Positions 25,904 through 34,963 of a stretch of 64,000 nt of DNA are shown one piece after another. Source of the DNA: Fontisubflavum oceani (GTDB taxonomy: Bacteria; Pseudomonadota; Alphaproteobacteria; Rhodobacterales; Rhodobacteraceae). Made by a program: the position numbers and the translations under genes. Under the pieces are notes generated by a model, which saw nothing but the letters and a program-made list of their open reading frames with translations, was not told the origin of the DNA and made no database searches. The stretch lies in contig NZ_CP129111.1 of NCBI RefSeq assembly GCF_030407165.1, positions 1,674,001-1,738,000 on the forward strand, read 5' to 3'. Each line of letters opens with the position of its first letter. Positions within the stretch are counted from its first letter, which is position 1.

Positions 25904-26092
25904 CTATTTGGCCATCTTTCTGGCGGCTTCGGCGGCGGCACGGAGTTCGTCGGCGATTTCGAGCGCCTCTTCCGGGTCGAAATCCAACGGCAGATCGATC
26001 CCCTCGGCCTCCACATAGATGCGGACCATGCCCAAACTGGTCGGGCCGATCTGCAAATTCGCGGCCAGGTCGCTTTCTTTATTGATGCTCAT
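25904..26092 (-). CDS. DUF6324 family small protein
   Basis: A 62-residue acidic protein: MSINKESDLAANLQIGPTS, VRIYVEAEGIDLPLDFDPEE, then a C-terminal helix EIADELRAAAEAARKM. I believe this is the DUF6324 family of Rhodobacterales, of unknown function. The start at 26092 was chosen because the sequence before it is not protein-like. It is divergent from the MarR-GNAT gene. Confidence 0.75.
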   Translation of the reverse strand: MSINKESDLAANLQIGPTSLGMVRIYVEAEGIDLPLDFDPEEALEIADELRAAAEAARKMAK

Positions 26093-26162
26093 GAGCGGGT
26101 CTCCGCGCTTGGGTGCGGCGCTCCAGGTAGCCCCTTGTCGAATCCCGGGCAAGAGGCAAATG

Positions 26163-26177
26163 CTTGCCTTAAGCAAG
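26163..26177. promoter_or_regulatory. Dyad upstream of the MarR-GNAT gene
   Basis: CTTGCCTTAAGCAAG has 5-base arms (CTTGC/GCAAG) around CTTAA. It ends 16 bases before the ATG at 26194. MarR-type proteins bind such short AT-centred dyads and autoregulate, so this is a candidate operator. Confidence 0.5.
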
Positions 26178-26193
26178 TTAATGGAGCGCCGTG

Positions 26194-27114
26194 ATGGATG
26201 AGATCGACCGAATCCGAGCCTTTAATCGGGCCCATACACGCCGTTTGGGCCTCCTGCGCCAGGGGTATTTGGAAGCGGGGCTCAGTTTGGCAGAAGCTCG
26301 CGTCATTTTTGAGCTGGCAGACGGGATCGGCTGGACCGCCGGTGCGCTGTCGCAGCATCTCGGCCTGAATGAGGGGTATCTGAGCCGGTTGCTGAGCCGG
26401 TTGAGCAAATCCGGCTTGGTGGAAAAGACGCGACATCCGCAGGACGGCCGGGCCCACATCCTGGGGCTGACCCGCGATGGCCTGATCCGGGCGGCGGAGC
26501 TGACGGCGCTGTCTCGGGCGCAGATCGAAAGCTGGGTCGACGGGATGCCAGAGGCGGAACTGGCCCAACTGGTGGCGCGGATGGAGGCGGTCGAGGCGAG
26601 CCTAGCCCGGCAATCGGCGCCTGCGCCCGAGGTGGAGCTGCGCGATTTAGCGATTGGCGATGCGGGTTGGTTGGTTGAGCAGCATGGCGTTCTTTACGCG
26701 CGTGATGAAGGGTTTGACGCCAGTTTCGAGGCGCTGGTCGCCGAGATCCTGGCCGATTTCATCCGGCATCGCGACCCGGCATACGAGCGTGGATGGATCG
26801 CCTGGCAGGATGGGGCGCGATTGGGCTCGATCTTCTGCGTGAAAGGGCCGGAACCGGGCCTGGCGAAGCTTCGGATGTTCCTATTGTTACCCGAGGCGCG
26901 GGGGCTGGGCTTGGGCCAACGCTTGCTGGACACCTGCATGAGCTATGCGCGCGAAACGGGGTATCGGCGGATGGTGCTCTGGACCCATGAGAGCCACGAA
27001 GCGGCTTGTGCGCTTTACCGCAAAAACGGGTTCTCTCTCGACAGCGCGGTGCCTGTGACATCGTTTGGCGTCGATCTGGTGGAGCAGCAATGGTCGATTG
27101 ACCTGGCGGGCTGA
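26194..27114 (+). CDS. MarR-GNAT fusion (helix-turn-helix plus N-acetyltransferase)
   Basis: A 306-residue bifunctional protein. Residues about 1-140 are a MarR winged helix (SLAEARVIFELADGIGWTAGALSQHLGLNEGYLSRLL, wing HPQDGRAHIL). Residues about 150-305 are a GNAT acetyltransferase with the acetyl-CoA motif LLPEARGLGLGQRLLDTCM and ACALYRKNGF. Such fusions are widespread but their substrates are mostly unknown. A candidate operator lies just upstream. A GTG one codon earlier is an alternative start. Confidence 0.88.
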   Translation: MDEIDRIRAFNRAHTRRLGLLRQGYLEAGLSLAEARVIFELADGIGWTAGALSQHLGLNEGYLSRLLSRLSKSGLVEKTRHPQDGRAHILGLTRDGLIRAAELTALSRAQIESWVDGMPEAELAQLVARMEAVEASLARQSAPAPEVELRDLAIGDAGWLVEQHGVLYARDEGFDASFEALVAEILADFIRHRDPAYERGWIAWQDGARLGSIFCVKGPEPGLAKLRMFLLLPEARGLGLGQRLLDTCMSYARETGYRRMVLWTHESHEAACALYRKNGFSLDSAVPVTSFGVDLVEQQWSIDLAG

Positions 27115-27194
27115 AGTCTTTGCTGGCCTCGATCGGTGGCGTTCCGGCCAAAACGCGATCGCCACCCGAGCGGAAGTGATAGGCGTAGGCCGGA

Positions 27195-27986
27195 CTATGA
27201 TCCGCTATCGTCGAGTGGTGTTTTCACCAGGAGCGACAGCTCTTGCGAGGCTTCGCGAAGCGCGTCGATATAGGTCAGGGCTTTGTCGATATCGAACCGC
27301 TGCCGGGGGGCGTGGAAGGACAGCGTCGCCATCAGCCGCTCATTGGTATCCAGAATCGGCACCGCGAGCGCGATCATATCGGTCATGAACTCTTCTCGGT
27401 CGAGCGCGTATCCCTGTTGCCGAACTTGGTTGATCTCTCGGCGCAGGGTCGCGGGGTCGCTGATGGAATTCGGTGTGTGTTGGGTCAGGTCGCTGGCATT
27501 GATGAAACGCCGGAAGTGGTTGCTGGCCAGCGAGCTGAGATACATCTTGCCGCTTGCGGTGCAGTGAAACGGCACGCGCGTGCCTTGCGGCAACTGAATG
27601 CGGAGTGGCCATTCGGTCTCGACCCGCTCCAGATAGATCATCGCATCGCGGTCTGGGAGCGCGATGTTGCAGGTCTCGCCGATCTCCTTGCTAAGCCGTT
27701 TGAGGATAGCCTGCCGCGCCGTCCGAATACGCAGAGATGAGAGGATGCCGCCTGCCAGGGTCCGGACCCTTGGGCCGGGCGAATAGGTCCGCCCGTCCAT
27801 GTCGCGTTGCAGGAACCCTTCCTCTTCAAGTGTTGCGAAGAGGCGATGGATCGTCGGTTTGGGCAGTTCCAGCGCGGCATTCACCTCGGTCGGCGTTACC
27901 GGAACCCCGGCTTTCGCCACCTCTTCCAAGACCATCAGAAGCCTCAGATTGGTCGGTATCGTGTCGCGCGGGCTGTCGCCGTCCAT
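27195..27986 (-). CDS. IclR family regulator of the sulfonate cluster
   Basis: A 263-residue regulator. The N-terminal winged helix is NLRLLMVLEEVAKAGVPVTPTEVNAAL with KPTIHRLFATLEEEGFL. The C-terminal effector domain includes ETCNIALPDRDAMIYLERVE, PFHCTASGKMYL and GYALDREEFMTDMIALAVPI. It lies 15 bases downstream of the TRAP large-permease gene, probably in the same transcript. In known isethionate clusters an IclR-type protein (IseR) is the regulator, so control of uptake and oxidation by isethionate or sulfoacetaldehyde is inferred. Confidence 0.88.
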   Translation of the reverse strand: MDGDSPRDTIPTNLRLLMVLEEVAKAGVPVTPTEVNAALELPKPTIHRLFATLEEEGFLQRDMDGRTYSPGPRVRTLAGGILSSLRIRTARQAILKRLSKEIGETCNIALPDRDAMIYLERVETEWPLRIQLPQGTRVPFHCTASGKMYLSSLASNHFRRFINASDLTQHTPNSISDPATLRREINQVRQQGYALDREEFMTDMIALAVPILDTNERLMATLSFHAPRQRFDIDKALTYIDALREASQELSLLVKTPLDDSGS

Positions 27987-28001
27987 TTTCGCCTCTTCGT
28001 C

Positions 28002-29361
28002 TTAGATCCCCGGCAGTAGCACCGTTGATAGCGATGGCACCAGGGCCACGATGATCCATACGGTAATCAGCGCGACGAGATAAGGCCAAGTGTAACGGAG
28101 CAATCGGAAATATGGCACGCCTGTAACGCCGGACGCGACATAGAGGTTGAGCCCGTAAGGTGGCGTGATGAAGCCGATCGACGCGCCGACGAGGAAGATC
28201 ACCGCGAATTGCACTGGCTCCACGCCGACGGAATGGGCGATGGGGGCCAGGATCGGGGCGAGGATGATCGTCACCGGCAAGCTTTCCAGCACCATGCCGC
28301 AGACAAACACAATCGCCATGGCAGTGAACAAGATCGCGTAATAGCCGCCCATCGACGTCACGAAATCGCCGATGATCTGTTGCGCGCCGAGGACCGACAG
28401 AATCTGCTGCATCACAACCGAGACAGCGATCAGCGGTGCGAGGATGCCGGTGATCTGCGACGAGCGCATGGTGATCGAGGGCAGTTCAAGCGGGCTGGAA
28501 GCCTTGCACGACCAGCATTTCGACGGTGGAGCGGTTTTCAACCGGTCGTGCCTCGGTGCTGCCCATCAGTTTGTGGAGCGGCAAGCAGATGAAGCCCACC
28601 AACACACAGAACCCAACGGTCACACCTGCCGCCTCGGTCGGGGAGAACTTGCCGGTATAGATGCCCCAAAGCACTAGGCCGATGGCGAAGAAGCCGAGCC
28701 AGGCGCCGACGCCGGTTTTCAGAACACGCAGCGGGCTGAGCGGGATCAGATAGCCCCAGCCATTCATGAAGCAGATGATGAAGCAGGCGAGCATCATCGC
28801 CAGAACCATCAGCGACCCTGGGATGATCCCGGCCACGAAGAGATCCGAGATTGGGAGGTTCAGAAGGAAACCATAGACAATGAAGATGATCGACGGCGGG
28901 ATGATAATGCCCACGGTGCCGCCCGCAGCGGCGGTCGCCGCTGAAAAGCGCTCGTCATAGCCGCCTTTGACCATTTCGGGATGCAACATGGAGCCGATCG
29001 TGGCCGTGGTGGCCGAGTTCGACCCCGAGATGGCCGCGAAGAGCCCGCAGGCGCCGAGCGCGGCCATGGCAAGCCCGCCCCGGATCCAACCGAGGCAAGC
29101 ATAGGCGAAATCCGAGAGCCGTCGCGCGATGCCAGAGCGGTTGATCAAATCACCGGTCAGGATGAAGAGCGGCATGGCGAGAAGCGCGAAGCCGTCGGTA
29201 AACACGTCCGACAGCGCCGCGCCGATATTGTCGAGAGGCAGGCCAAGGACGAAGGACATGCCAATGACCCAATAGCCAATCACCAGAAAGACCGGCGTGC
29301 CCAACATGAAGAGGATTGTGACCCCAATGGAGATCAGTGTGATGATGGTTCCGTCACTCAT
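28002..29361 (-). CDS. TRAP transporter large permease (DctM-like) with an apparent +1 frameshift
   Basis: A DctM-type 12-helix subunit. The N-terminal 290 residues (MSDGTIITLISIGVTILFML, ATAAAGGTVGIIIPPSIIFI) stop at 28486. The rest (LELPSITMRSSQITGILAPL to PSLSTVLLPGI) continues in another frame. Removing one base from the GGG at 28492-28494 rejoins them as 452 residues, a normal length. It starts 2 bases after the small-permease gene. With its partners it would drive sodium- or proton-coupled uptake of the sulfonate bound by the periplasmic receptor. An indel error is likelier than a true knockout. Confidence 0.85.
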
Positions 29362-29362
29362 A

Positions 29363-30031
29363 TCAATCGGCTCCAATCACGGCTTGCTCGATAAGGGTGT
29401 TGCCCTCTCGAAAGTTCTTGAGATCGATGAGCCAGTTCTCGATCACCCGACCGACCAGCATCAGAAAGCTGAGTGGAACCGAGACTAGGAACCACCATTG
29501 CAGGATATTGTCGGTGCCCAGCATGATCTGGAAATTCGACGCGGAGTTCGCAACCAGGCGGGACGACGTCACCAGAACGACCCAGGAGAAGCCGATCCAG
29601 AGCAGGGCATCCATTGTCAGCGCCGCGAATTGTCCCGCGCGCGGCATCGCTGAGCGGAATTCGGCAAAGGCCAGATGGGTGCGCAGTTTGACGTTATAGC
29701 TGCAGCCGACCCAGGTCATGATCAGGAACAGAAAGGGCGGGATCGTGGTGGACCAGGGTGCCTGCTCGCCGATGGTGAAGCGGCGGATCACCTCGACAAA
29801 GATGATCGCGCCGATCATCAAATAGGAGGTCACCATGATGGTGGGTTCCAGCTTGCGCTCGACCCAAGGGATAAAGCGATAGAGCAGATAGAAGATCAGG
29901 CCACCGAGCAAGGTGGCCAAGAGCCCAACGGGCCAAGCCGCGGGCGTCCGCAGCGCTTGGCGGATCATCCAGGCATCATTGGCAAAAAACGCTGAGAATA
30001 TGTCGCCTGCGCCGGCAAACCAGTCAGCCAT
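29363..30031 (-). CDS. TRAP transporter small permease (DctQ-like)
   Basis: A 222-residue membrane protein with about five helices, one more than the usual four (an extra N-terminal helix near 35-52). The family core starts near residue 65 with VTSYLMIGAIIFVEVIRRF and includes WVGCSYNVKLRTHLAF. The end is a basic tail. It joins the large permease to the binding protein. It lies between the receptor and the large-permease genes. Confidence 0.87.
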   Translation of the reverse strand: MADWFAGAGDIFSAFFANDAWMIRQALRTPAAWPVGLLATLLGGLIFYLLYRFIPWVERKLEPTIMVTSYLMIGAIIFVEVIRRFTIGEQAPWSTTIPPFLFLIMTWVGCSYNVKLRTHLAFAEFRSAMPRAGQFAALTMDALLWIGFSWVVLVTSSRLVANSASNFQIMLGTDNILQWWFLVSVPLSFLMLVGRVIENWLIDLKNFREGNTLIEQAVIGAD

Positions 30032-30107
30032 CTGCGGCCCCTCCCTTTTGACACGTTTAATCTTAGATCGGCCGCCTCATTTTGTGCGGGAGGCCGTTTC
30101 TTGGTCA

Positions 30108-30131
30108 GGAGGGCGGCGCGGACCGCCCTCC
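30108..30131 (-). terminator. Stem-loop after the TRAP receptor gene
   Basis: GGAGGGCGG pairs perfectly with CCGCCCTCC across a 6-base loop. No T-run follows on the minus strand, so it is more likely an mRNA-stabilising or attenuating hairpin than a full terminator. It lies between the abundant receptor and the two permease genes, a position where such hairpins commonly raise receptor output over permease output. Confidence 0.6.
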
Positions 30132-30154
30132 CATATTGCGATGTTAGGCCAGGA

Positions 30155-31390
30155 TCAGGCCGTGCGCCACCAGCGCCGCGGCTCGACATTTTCGGCGCGG
30201 GTATCTGCCGGGATCTGCCGCGCGATGTCGTAGATTTCCTGGTAGGTGTCGATGCCACCCGCCCAACCGTTGAGACGCTCACGCCACTGTGCCCAGGGTT
30301 CTGGGTTGAACTCGGGCGAGCACATCTCTTCGGCCATCCGGATCTGATCGTCGGGCAAGAAGGCCGGACGCACATCGTTTTCGGCGAAGATCGTGCCGGG
30401 CAGCACCGGATCGGAGAAGCCGACGGTGTTGACCAGCGCGGCCTCGTTGGCCGCCTGCACATGGACCTGCGCCAGATAGGCGGATTCCATGATCGCATCT
30501 TGCAGCTCGCCGGACATCGCGTCGAATTTCTCCGCCGACATGCCGGTATGCTCGGTGCCGCAGAAGAATTTCAGATCGACCGACTGGCTAACCACCGGCG
30601 ACATGTTGGCGTACGCCACGGCCGAGGCCCATGTCTCTGCCCCGTCGATCAGGCCTTGGCGCAGACCATCGAGGGTCTCTTCCCAGGCAATCGGTGTCGG
30701 GTTCAGGTTCAGAAGCTGCATGGCGATCCGGCCAAGCTGCGTGCCGGTGACCCGGTTCCGCGTGCCGAAGAGCTCTTCCAGTGACGTCACCGTTGGGCGG
30801 TCGGCAAAAGACTGACCAAGCTGGATGCCGCGCAGCTCTGCGTGGCTGAACAGGAACTTCACGCCATGGCGCTGTTCCAGTGGATCGCGCAGAAGGCGCA
30901 TCGAGTCTGGGCTGTAGAGGAAATGATACTGATCCGCGCGTGAGCGGAACATATACGCATAATCCAGCACGTTCAGATACGGCGCGGCGCCAGCGGAGTT
31001 CTGGGTCGAGGCGGCATACATATCCACCACGCCAAGCTGGGTTTTCTCCAGGCAGTTCAACTGGCCACAGATCTGGTTATCGCCGATAAACTCGATCCGG
31101 ATCGCCCCGTCGGTCCGCTCCTCAAGGTCGCGGGCGAATTCCAGAACACCGGCCCGCTCAATCAGCAGGTTGCGCGCATTGAAGCCGGAGGCCCCGAGGG
31201 TGAGCTGATGTTCGGGCTCACGCGAATAGCGGCGTTCATAGGTCGATTCCACCGCTCGCGCGAGCGACGGCAGCGTGATGGCACCAGTGAACGTGGCGGC
31301 CCCCATCACAACGGATGACATCCCATATGTACTTGTCAGTTTGAGCAGATCCCGACGCGAGATCTGCTGAAGGACTTTTGCAGCCTTCAT
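30155..31390 (-). CDS. TRAP transporter substrate-binding protein (DctP-like)
   Basis: A 411-residue periplasmic receptor. The start at 31390 gives MKAAKVLQQISRRDLLKLTS, a twin-arginine signal, with export cleavage probably after about residue 47. The DctP fold shows FARDLEERTDGAIRIEFIGDNQICG, LGVVDMYAAST, the ligand arginine region TGTQLGRIAMQLLNLNPTPIAW and GLIDGAETWASA. It would deliver the sulfonate to the permeases. It is divergent from the GMC dehydrogenase, 120 bases away. Its ligand is inferred from xsc nearby, not from the protein itself. Confidence 0.88.
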   Translation of the reverse strand: MKAAKVLQQISRRDLLKLTSTYGMSSVVMGAATFTGAITLPSLARAVESTYERRYSREPEHQLTLGASGFNARNLLIERAGVLEFARDLEERTDGAIRIEFIGDNQICGQLNCLEKTQLGVVDMYAASTQNSAGAAPYLNVLDYAYMFRSRADQYHFLYSPDSMRLLRDPLEQRHGVKFLFSHAELRGIQLGQSFADRPTVTSLEELFGTRNRVTGTQLGRIAMQLLNLNPTPIAWEETLDGLRQGLIDGAETWASAVAYANMSPVVSQSVDLKFFCGTEHTGMSAEKFDAMSGELQDAIMESAYLAQVHVQAANEAALVNTVGFSDPVLPGTIFAENDVRPAFLPDDQIRMAEEMCSPEFNPEPWAQWRERLNGWAGGIDTYQEIYDIARQIPADTRAENVEPRRWWRTA

Positions 31391-31407
31391 GTCCTCTTCC
31401 TCCCTAT

Positions 31408-31487
31408 TGCGCAAAAATGATACTTGCGGTCTCAATATTGCTCATTTTATGTTCGCCCTGGCAAGGAAAATCTTTCTTCTGCGCAAA
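31408..31487. promoter_or_regulatory. Divergent control region with repeated TGCGCAAA motif
   Basis: TGCGCAAA occurs at 31408-31415 and again at 31480-31487, each followed within a few bases by GATA. The region separates the TRAP operon from the GMC-xsc-tauZ operon. Direct repeats of this kind are candidate binding sites for the IclR regulator of the cluster. Confidence 0.45.
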
Positions 31488-31510
31488 GGATAGGCAGGGA
31501 GTCCCAAAAA

Positions 31511-33144
31511 ATGTCTGATATATCAGCAGATTATGTGATTGTCGGAGCGGGCTCTGCGGGCTGTGTTTTGGCGAATCGGTTGTCTGCCGATCCGTCGATC
31601 AAAGTGGTGTTGCTTGAGGCGGGCGGGCGCGACTGGAACCCCTGGATCCATATTCCGGTCGGATATTTTAAGACGATGCATAACCCGTCGGTGGATTGGT
31701 GTTATCGCACCGAACCGGACCCCGGTTTGAACGGACGGCAGCTTGATTGGCCGCGCGGCAAGGTGCTCGGCGGATCGTCGTCGCTGAACGGGTTGCTCTA
31801 TGTCAGAGGGCAGCCGGAGGATTACGACCGCTGGCGGCAAATGGGCAATCCGGGCTGGGGCTGGGACGATGTTTTGCCGCTTTTCAAACGTTCGGAGAAG
31901 CAAGAGCGCGGTGCCGATGAGTTCCATGGCGATCAAGGGACGCTTGCGGTTTCCAATATGCGGTTGCAACGGCCGATCTGCGACGCCTGGGTCGCGGCGG
32001 CGCAGACGGCAGGCTATCCCTTCAATCCTGATTACAACGGCGCGTCCCAAGAAGGCGTCGGCTATTTCCAACTGACCGCCGAGAAGGGCCGCCGCTGCTC
32101 AAGCGCGGTTGCGTTTCTCAAACCGGCGCGGGGGCGCCAGAACCTGACCATCTTGACCCATGCGCAGACGCAACGGGTTCTGATCGAAGAGGGCCGCGCC
32201 ACGGTGTGGTCTATCGCGACAAATCCGGCGCAGAACAGATCGTGCGTGCCAATGCGGAGGTCATCCTGTCCTCTGGCGCCATTGGCTCTCCGCAAATCCT
32301 GATGTGTTCCGGCATCGGGGAGGCGGATCAGTTGCGCGAGCACGGGATCGATGTTCTGCGCGACAGGACGGGCGTGGGCAAGAACCTCCAGGACCATCTG
32401 CAAGCGCGTTTGGTTTTCAAATGCAATGAGCCGACGCTAAACGATGAGGTTCGGAGCCTGTTCAACCAAGCGCGTATTGCCCTGAAATACGCCATGTTCC
32501 GCTCCGGCCCGATGACGATGGCAGCCAGCCTCGCCACTGGGTTCTTGCGCACCAGCGACCATGTGGAGACGCCGGATATTCAGTTCCACATTCAACCCTG
32601 GTCGGCGGACAGCCCGGGCGAAGGTGTGCACCCATTTTCGGCCTTCACCATGTCGGTTTGTCAGTTGCGTCCCGAGAGCCGGGGCGAGATCCGCTTGGCT
32701 TCGCATGATCCAGGCGTCTACCCGAAAATCCACCCGAACTATCTGGCGACCGAGACCGATTGCCGAACCATCGTTGAAGGCGTCAAGATCGCGCGCAAAA
32801 TCGCCCGGCACGCGCCGCTCGACAGCAAAATTGCCGAAGAGTTCCGGCCCACTGCTGCGCTTGAGATGGACGATTATGAGGGCACGCTTGATTGGGCACG
32901 GAATAACTCGGTGTCGATCTATCACCCAACGGGCACCTGCAAGATGGGCAGTGGCGACGACGCGGTCGTCGATGCGCGGCTCAGGGTCCACGGGATTAAT
33001 GGTCTCCGCGTCGCCGATTGTTCGATCATGCCCGAGATCGTCTCGGGCAACACCAACGCTCCTGCGATCATGATCGGTGAGAAAGCCTCCGATCTGATCC
33101 TTGAAGATCGCCGGGCGGGTGCCGCCCGCCCGGTTCACGCCTAA
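31511..33144 (+). CDS. iseJ: GMC-family dehydrogenase, probable isethionate dehydrogenase, with an apparent -1 frameshift
   Basis: An FAD-dependent GMC oxidoreductase. The N-terminal dinucleotide fold is YVIVGAGSAGCVLANRL with VVLLEAGG; the GMC signature is PRGKVLGGSSSLNGLLYVRG. The frame breaks near 32203. One added G gives RATGVVYRDKSG and continues through SSGAIGSPQILMCSGIG to the active-site region YHPTGTCKMGS and the C-terminal NTNAPAIMIGEKA, 544 residues in all. Known IseJ is a membrane-associated GMC enzyme oxidising isethionate to sulfoacetaldehyde. The adjacent xsc makes that reading likely, but choline-type substrates are not excluded. Confidence 0.8.
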
Positions 33145-33169
33145 CCCCGAAACGCGAAGGAATACGCCA

Positions 33170-34951
33170 GTGAAAATGACCACTGAAGAAGCATTTGTGA
33201 AAGTCTTACAGATGCATGGGATCGACAATGCCTTTGGGATCATCGGCTCGGCGATGATGCCGATCTCTGATCTGTTCCCGGCGGCGGGGATCAAGTTCTG
33301 GGACTGCGCCCATGAAACCTCCGGCGGGATGATCGCCGATGGCTACACCCGCGCCTCTGGCAAAATGTCGATGGCGATTGCGCAGAACGGGCCCGGCATC
33401 ACCAATTTCGTGACGCCGGTGAAAACGGCCTATTGGAACCATACGCCGATGCTCTTGGTCACGCCGCAGGCGGCCAACAAGACCATCGGGCAGGGCGGGT
33501 TCCAAGAGATCGAACAGATGAAACTGTTCGAGGATATGGTCTGCTATCAGGAAGAGGTGCGCGACCCCTCGCGGATGGCCGAAGTGCTGAACCGGGTGAT
33601 CGAGAAGGCCTGGCGCGGCTCGGCGCCTGCGCAGATCAACATCCCCCGCGATTACTGGACCCAAGTGATCGATATCGACCTGCCGCAGATCATCCGTCTG
33701 GAACGCCCGCAGGGCGGCGAACAGGCCGTGGCCGATGCGGCGAAACTGCTGAGCGAAGCGGCGTTCCCGGTGATCCTGAACGGTGCCGGTGTGATCCTGT
33801 CGGATGCGATCGACGCCAGTGTGAAGCTGGCCGAAGCGCTCGATGCCCCCGTGGCCTGTGGTTATCAGCACAATGATGCCTTCCCTGGCTCCCATCCGCT
33901 GGCGGTCGGCCCGCTTGGCTATAACGGCTCCAAGGCCGCGATGGAGCTGATCCAGAAGGCTGATGTGGTTCTGGCGCTCGGCAACCGTTTGAACCCGTTC
34001 TCGACGCTGCCGGGCTATGGCATCAACTACTGGCCGACCGAGGCCAAGATCATCCAAGTGGATATCAACTCCGACCGGATCGGCCTGACGAAGAAAGTCG
34101 ATGTGGCGATCCAAGGCGATGCCAAACGCGTGGCCGAGCAGTTGCTGGAGAAACTCGGCACCGGTGCGGGCGACAAGGGTCGTAAAGAGCGTAAAGACTT
34201 AATCGCCATGACCAAATCCCGGTGGGCGCAGGAGCTCTCCTCGCTCGATCATGAGGAGGATAATGACGAAGGTGTCACCTGGAACGAGCGCGCCCGCAAC
34301 CGTCAGCCGGACCGGATGAGCCCGCGCCAGGCCTGGCGTGCGATCATGTCGGCGATGCCGAAAGACGCGATCATCTCGTCCGATATCGGCAACAACTGTG
34401 CCATCGGCAACGCCTATCCGAGCTTCGACAAAGGCCGCAAATATCTGGCTCCGGGTCTCTTCGGGCCATGTGGCTATGGTCTGCCGGCGATCCTCGGTGC
34501 GAAAATCGGCTGCCCGGATGTGCCGGTGATCGGCTTTGCAGGCGACGGGGCATTCGGGATTTCGATGAACGAGATGACCGCCTGTGGCCGGGGCGATTGG
34601 CCGCCGATCACCATGATCATCTTCCGCAATTACCAGTGGGGGGCCGAAAAACGGAACACCACGCTCTGGTTCGAGGATAATTTTGTCGGCACCGAGTTGA
34701 ACGAGGGTGTGAACTACGCCGAGATCGCCAAGGGCTGCGGCTTGAAAGGCGTGCAAGCCACGTCGATGGAGCAATTAACCGAGGTTCTGAACACTGCCGT
34801 CAAAGAGCAGATGACAGAGGGCGTCACCACCTTTATCGAGGTGGTGCTGAACCAAGAGCTTGGGGAGCCGTTCCGCCGCGACGCGATGAAAAAACCCGTC
34901 ACGGTGGCGGGGATTTCCGCCAGCGATATGCGTCCGCAACAACGGGTCTAA
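33170..34951 (+). CDS. xsc: Sulfoacetaldehyde acetyltransferase
   Basis: A 593-residue thiamine-diphosphate enzyme that converts sulfoacetaldehyde plus phosphate to acetyl phosphate and sulfite. It has the ThDP-family N-terminus with the catalytic Glu in CAHETSGGMIADGYTRA, the diagnostic MLLVTPQAANKTIGQGGFQE, the middle domain CGYQHNDAFPGSHPLA, and the cofactor motif FAGDGAFGISMNEMTAC through FRNYQWGAEKRN. The GTG at 33170 gives MKMTTEEAFVK, the known Xsc start; ATG 33176 is the alternative. It follows the dehydrogenase by 25 bases. Confidence 0.96.
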   Translation: MKMTTEEAFVKVLQMHGIDNAFGIIGSAMMPISDLFPAAGIKFWDCAHETSGGMIADGYTRASGKMSMAIAQNGPGITNFVTPVKTAYWNHTPMLLVTPQAANKTIGQGGFQEIEQMKLFEDMVCYQEEVRDPSRMAEVLNRVIEKAWRGSAPAQINIPRDYWTQVIDIDLPQIIRLERPQGGEQAVADAAKLLSEAAFPVILNGAGVILSDAIDASVKLAEALDAPVACGYQHNDAFPGSHPLAVGPLGYNGSKAAMELIQKADVVLALGNRLNPFSTLPGYGINYWPTEAKIIQVDINSDRIGLTKKVDVAIQGDAKRVAEQLLEKLGTGAGDKGRKERKDLIAMTKSRWAQELSSLDHEEDNDEGVTWNERARNRQPDRMSPRQAWRAIMSAMPKDAIISSDIGNNCAIGNAYPSFDKGRKYLAPGLFGPCGYGLPAILGAKIGCPDVPVIGFAGDGAFGISMNEMTACGRGDWPPITMIIFRNYQWGAEKRNTTLWFEDNFVGTELNEGVNYAEIAKGCGLKGVQATSMEQLTEVLNTAVKEQMTEGVTTFIEVVLNQELGEPFRRDAMKKPVTVAGISASDMRPQQRV

Positions 34952-34963
34952 GAAAGCGTCAAA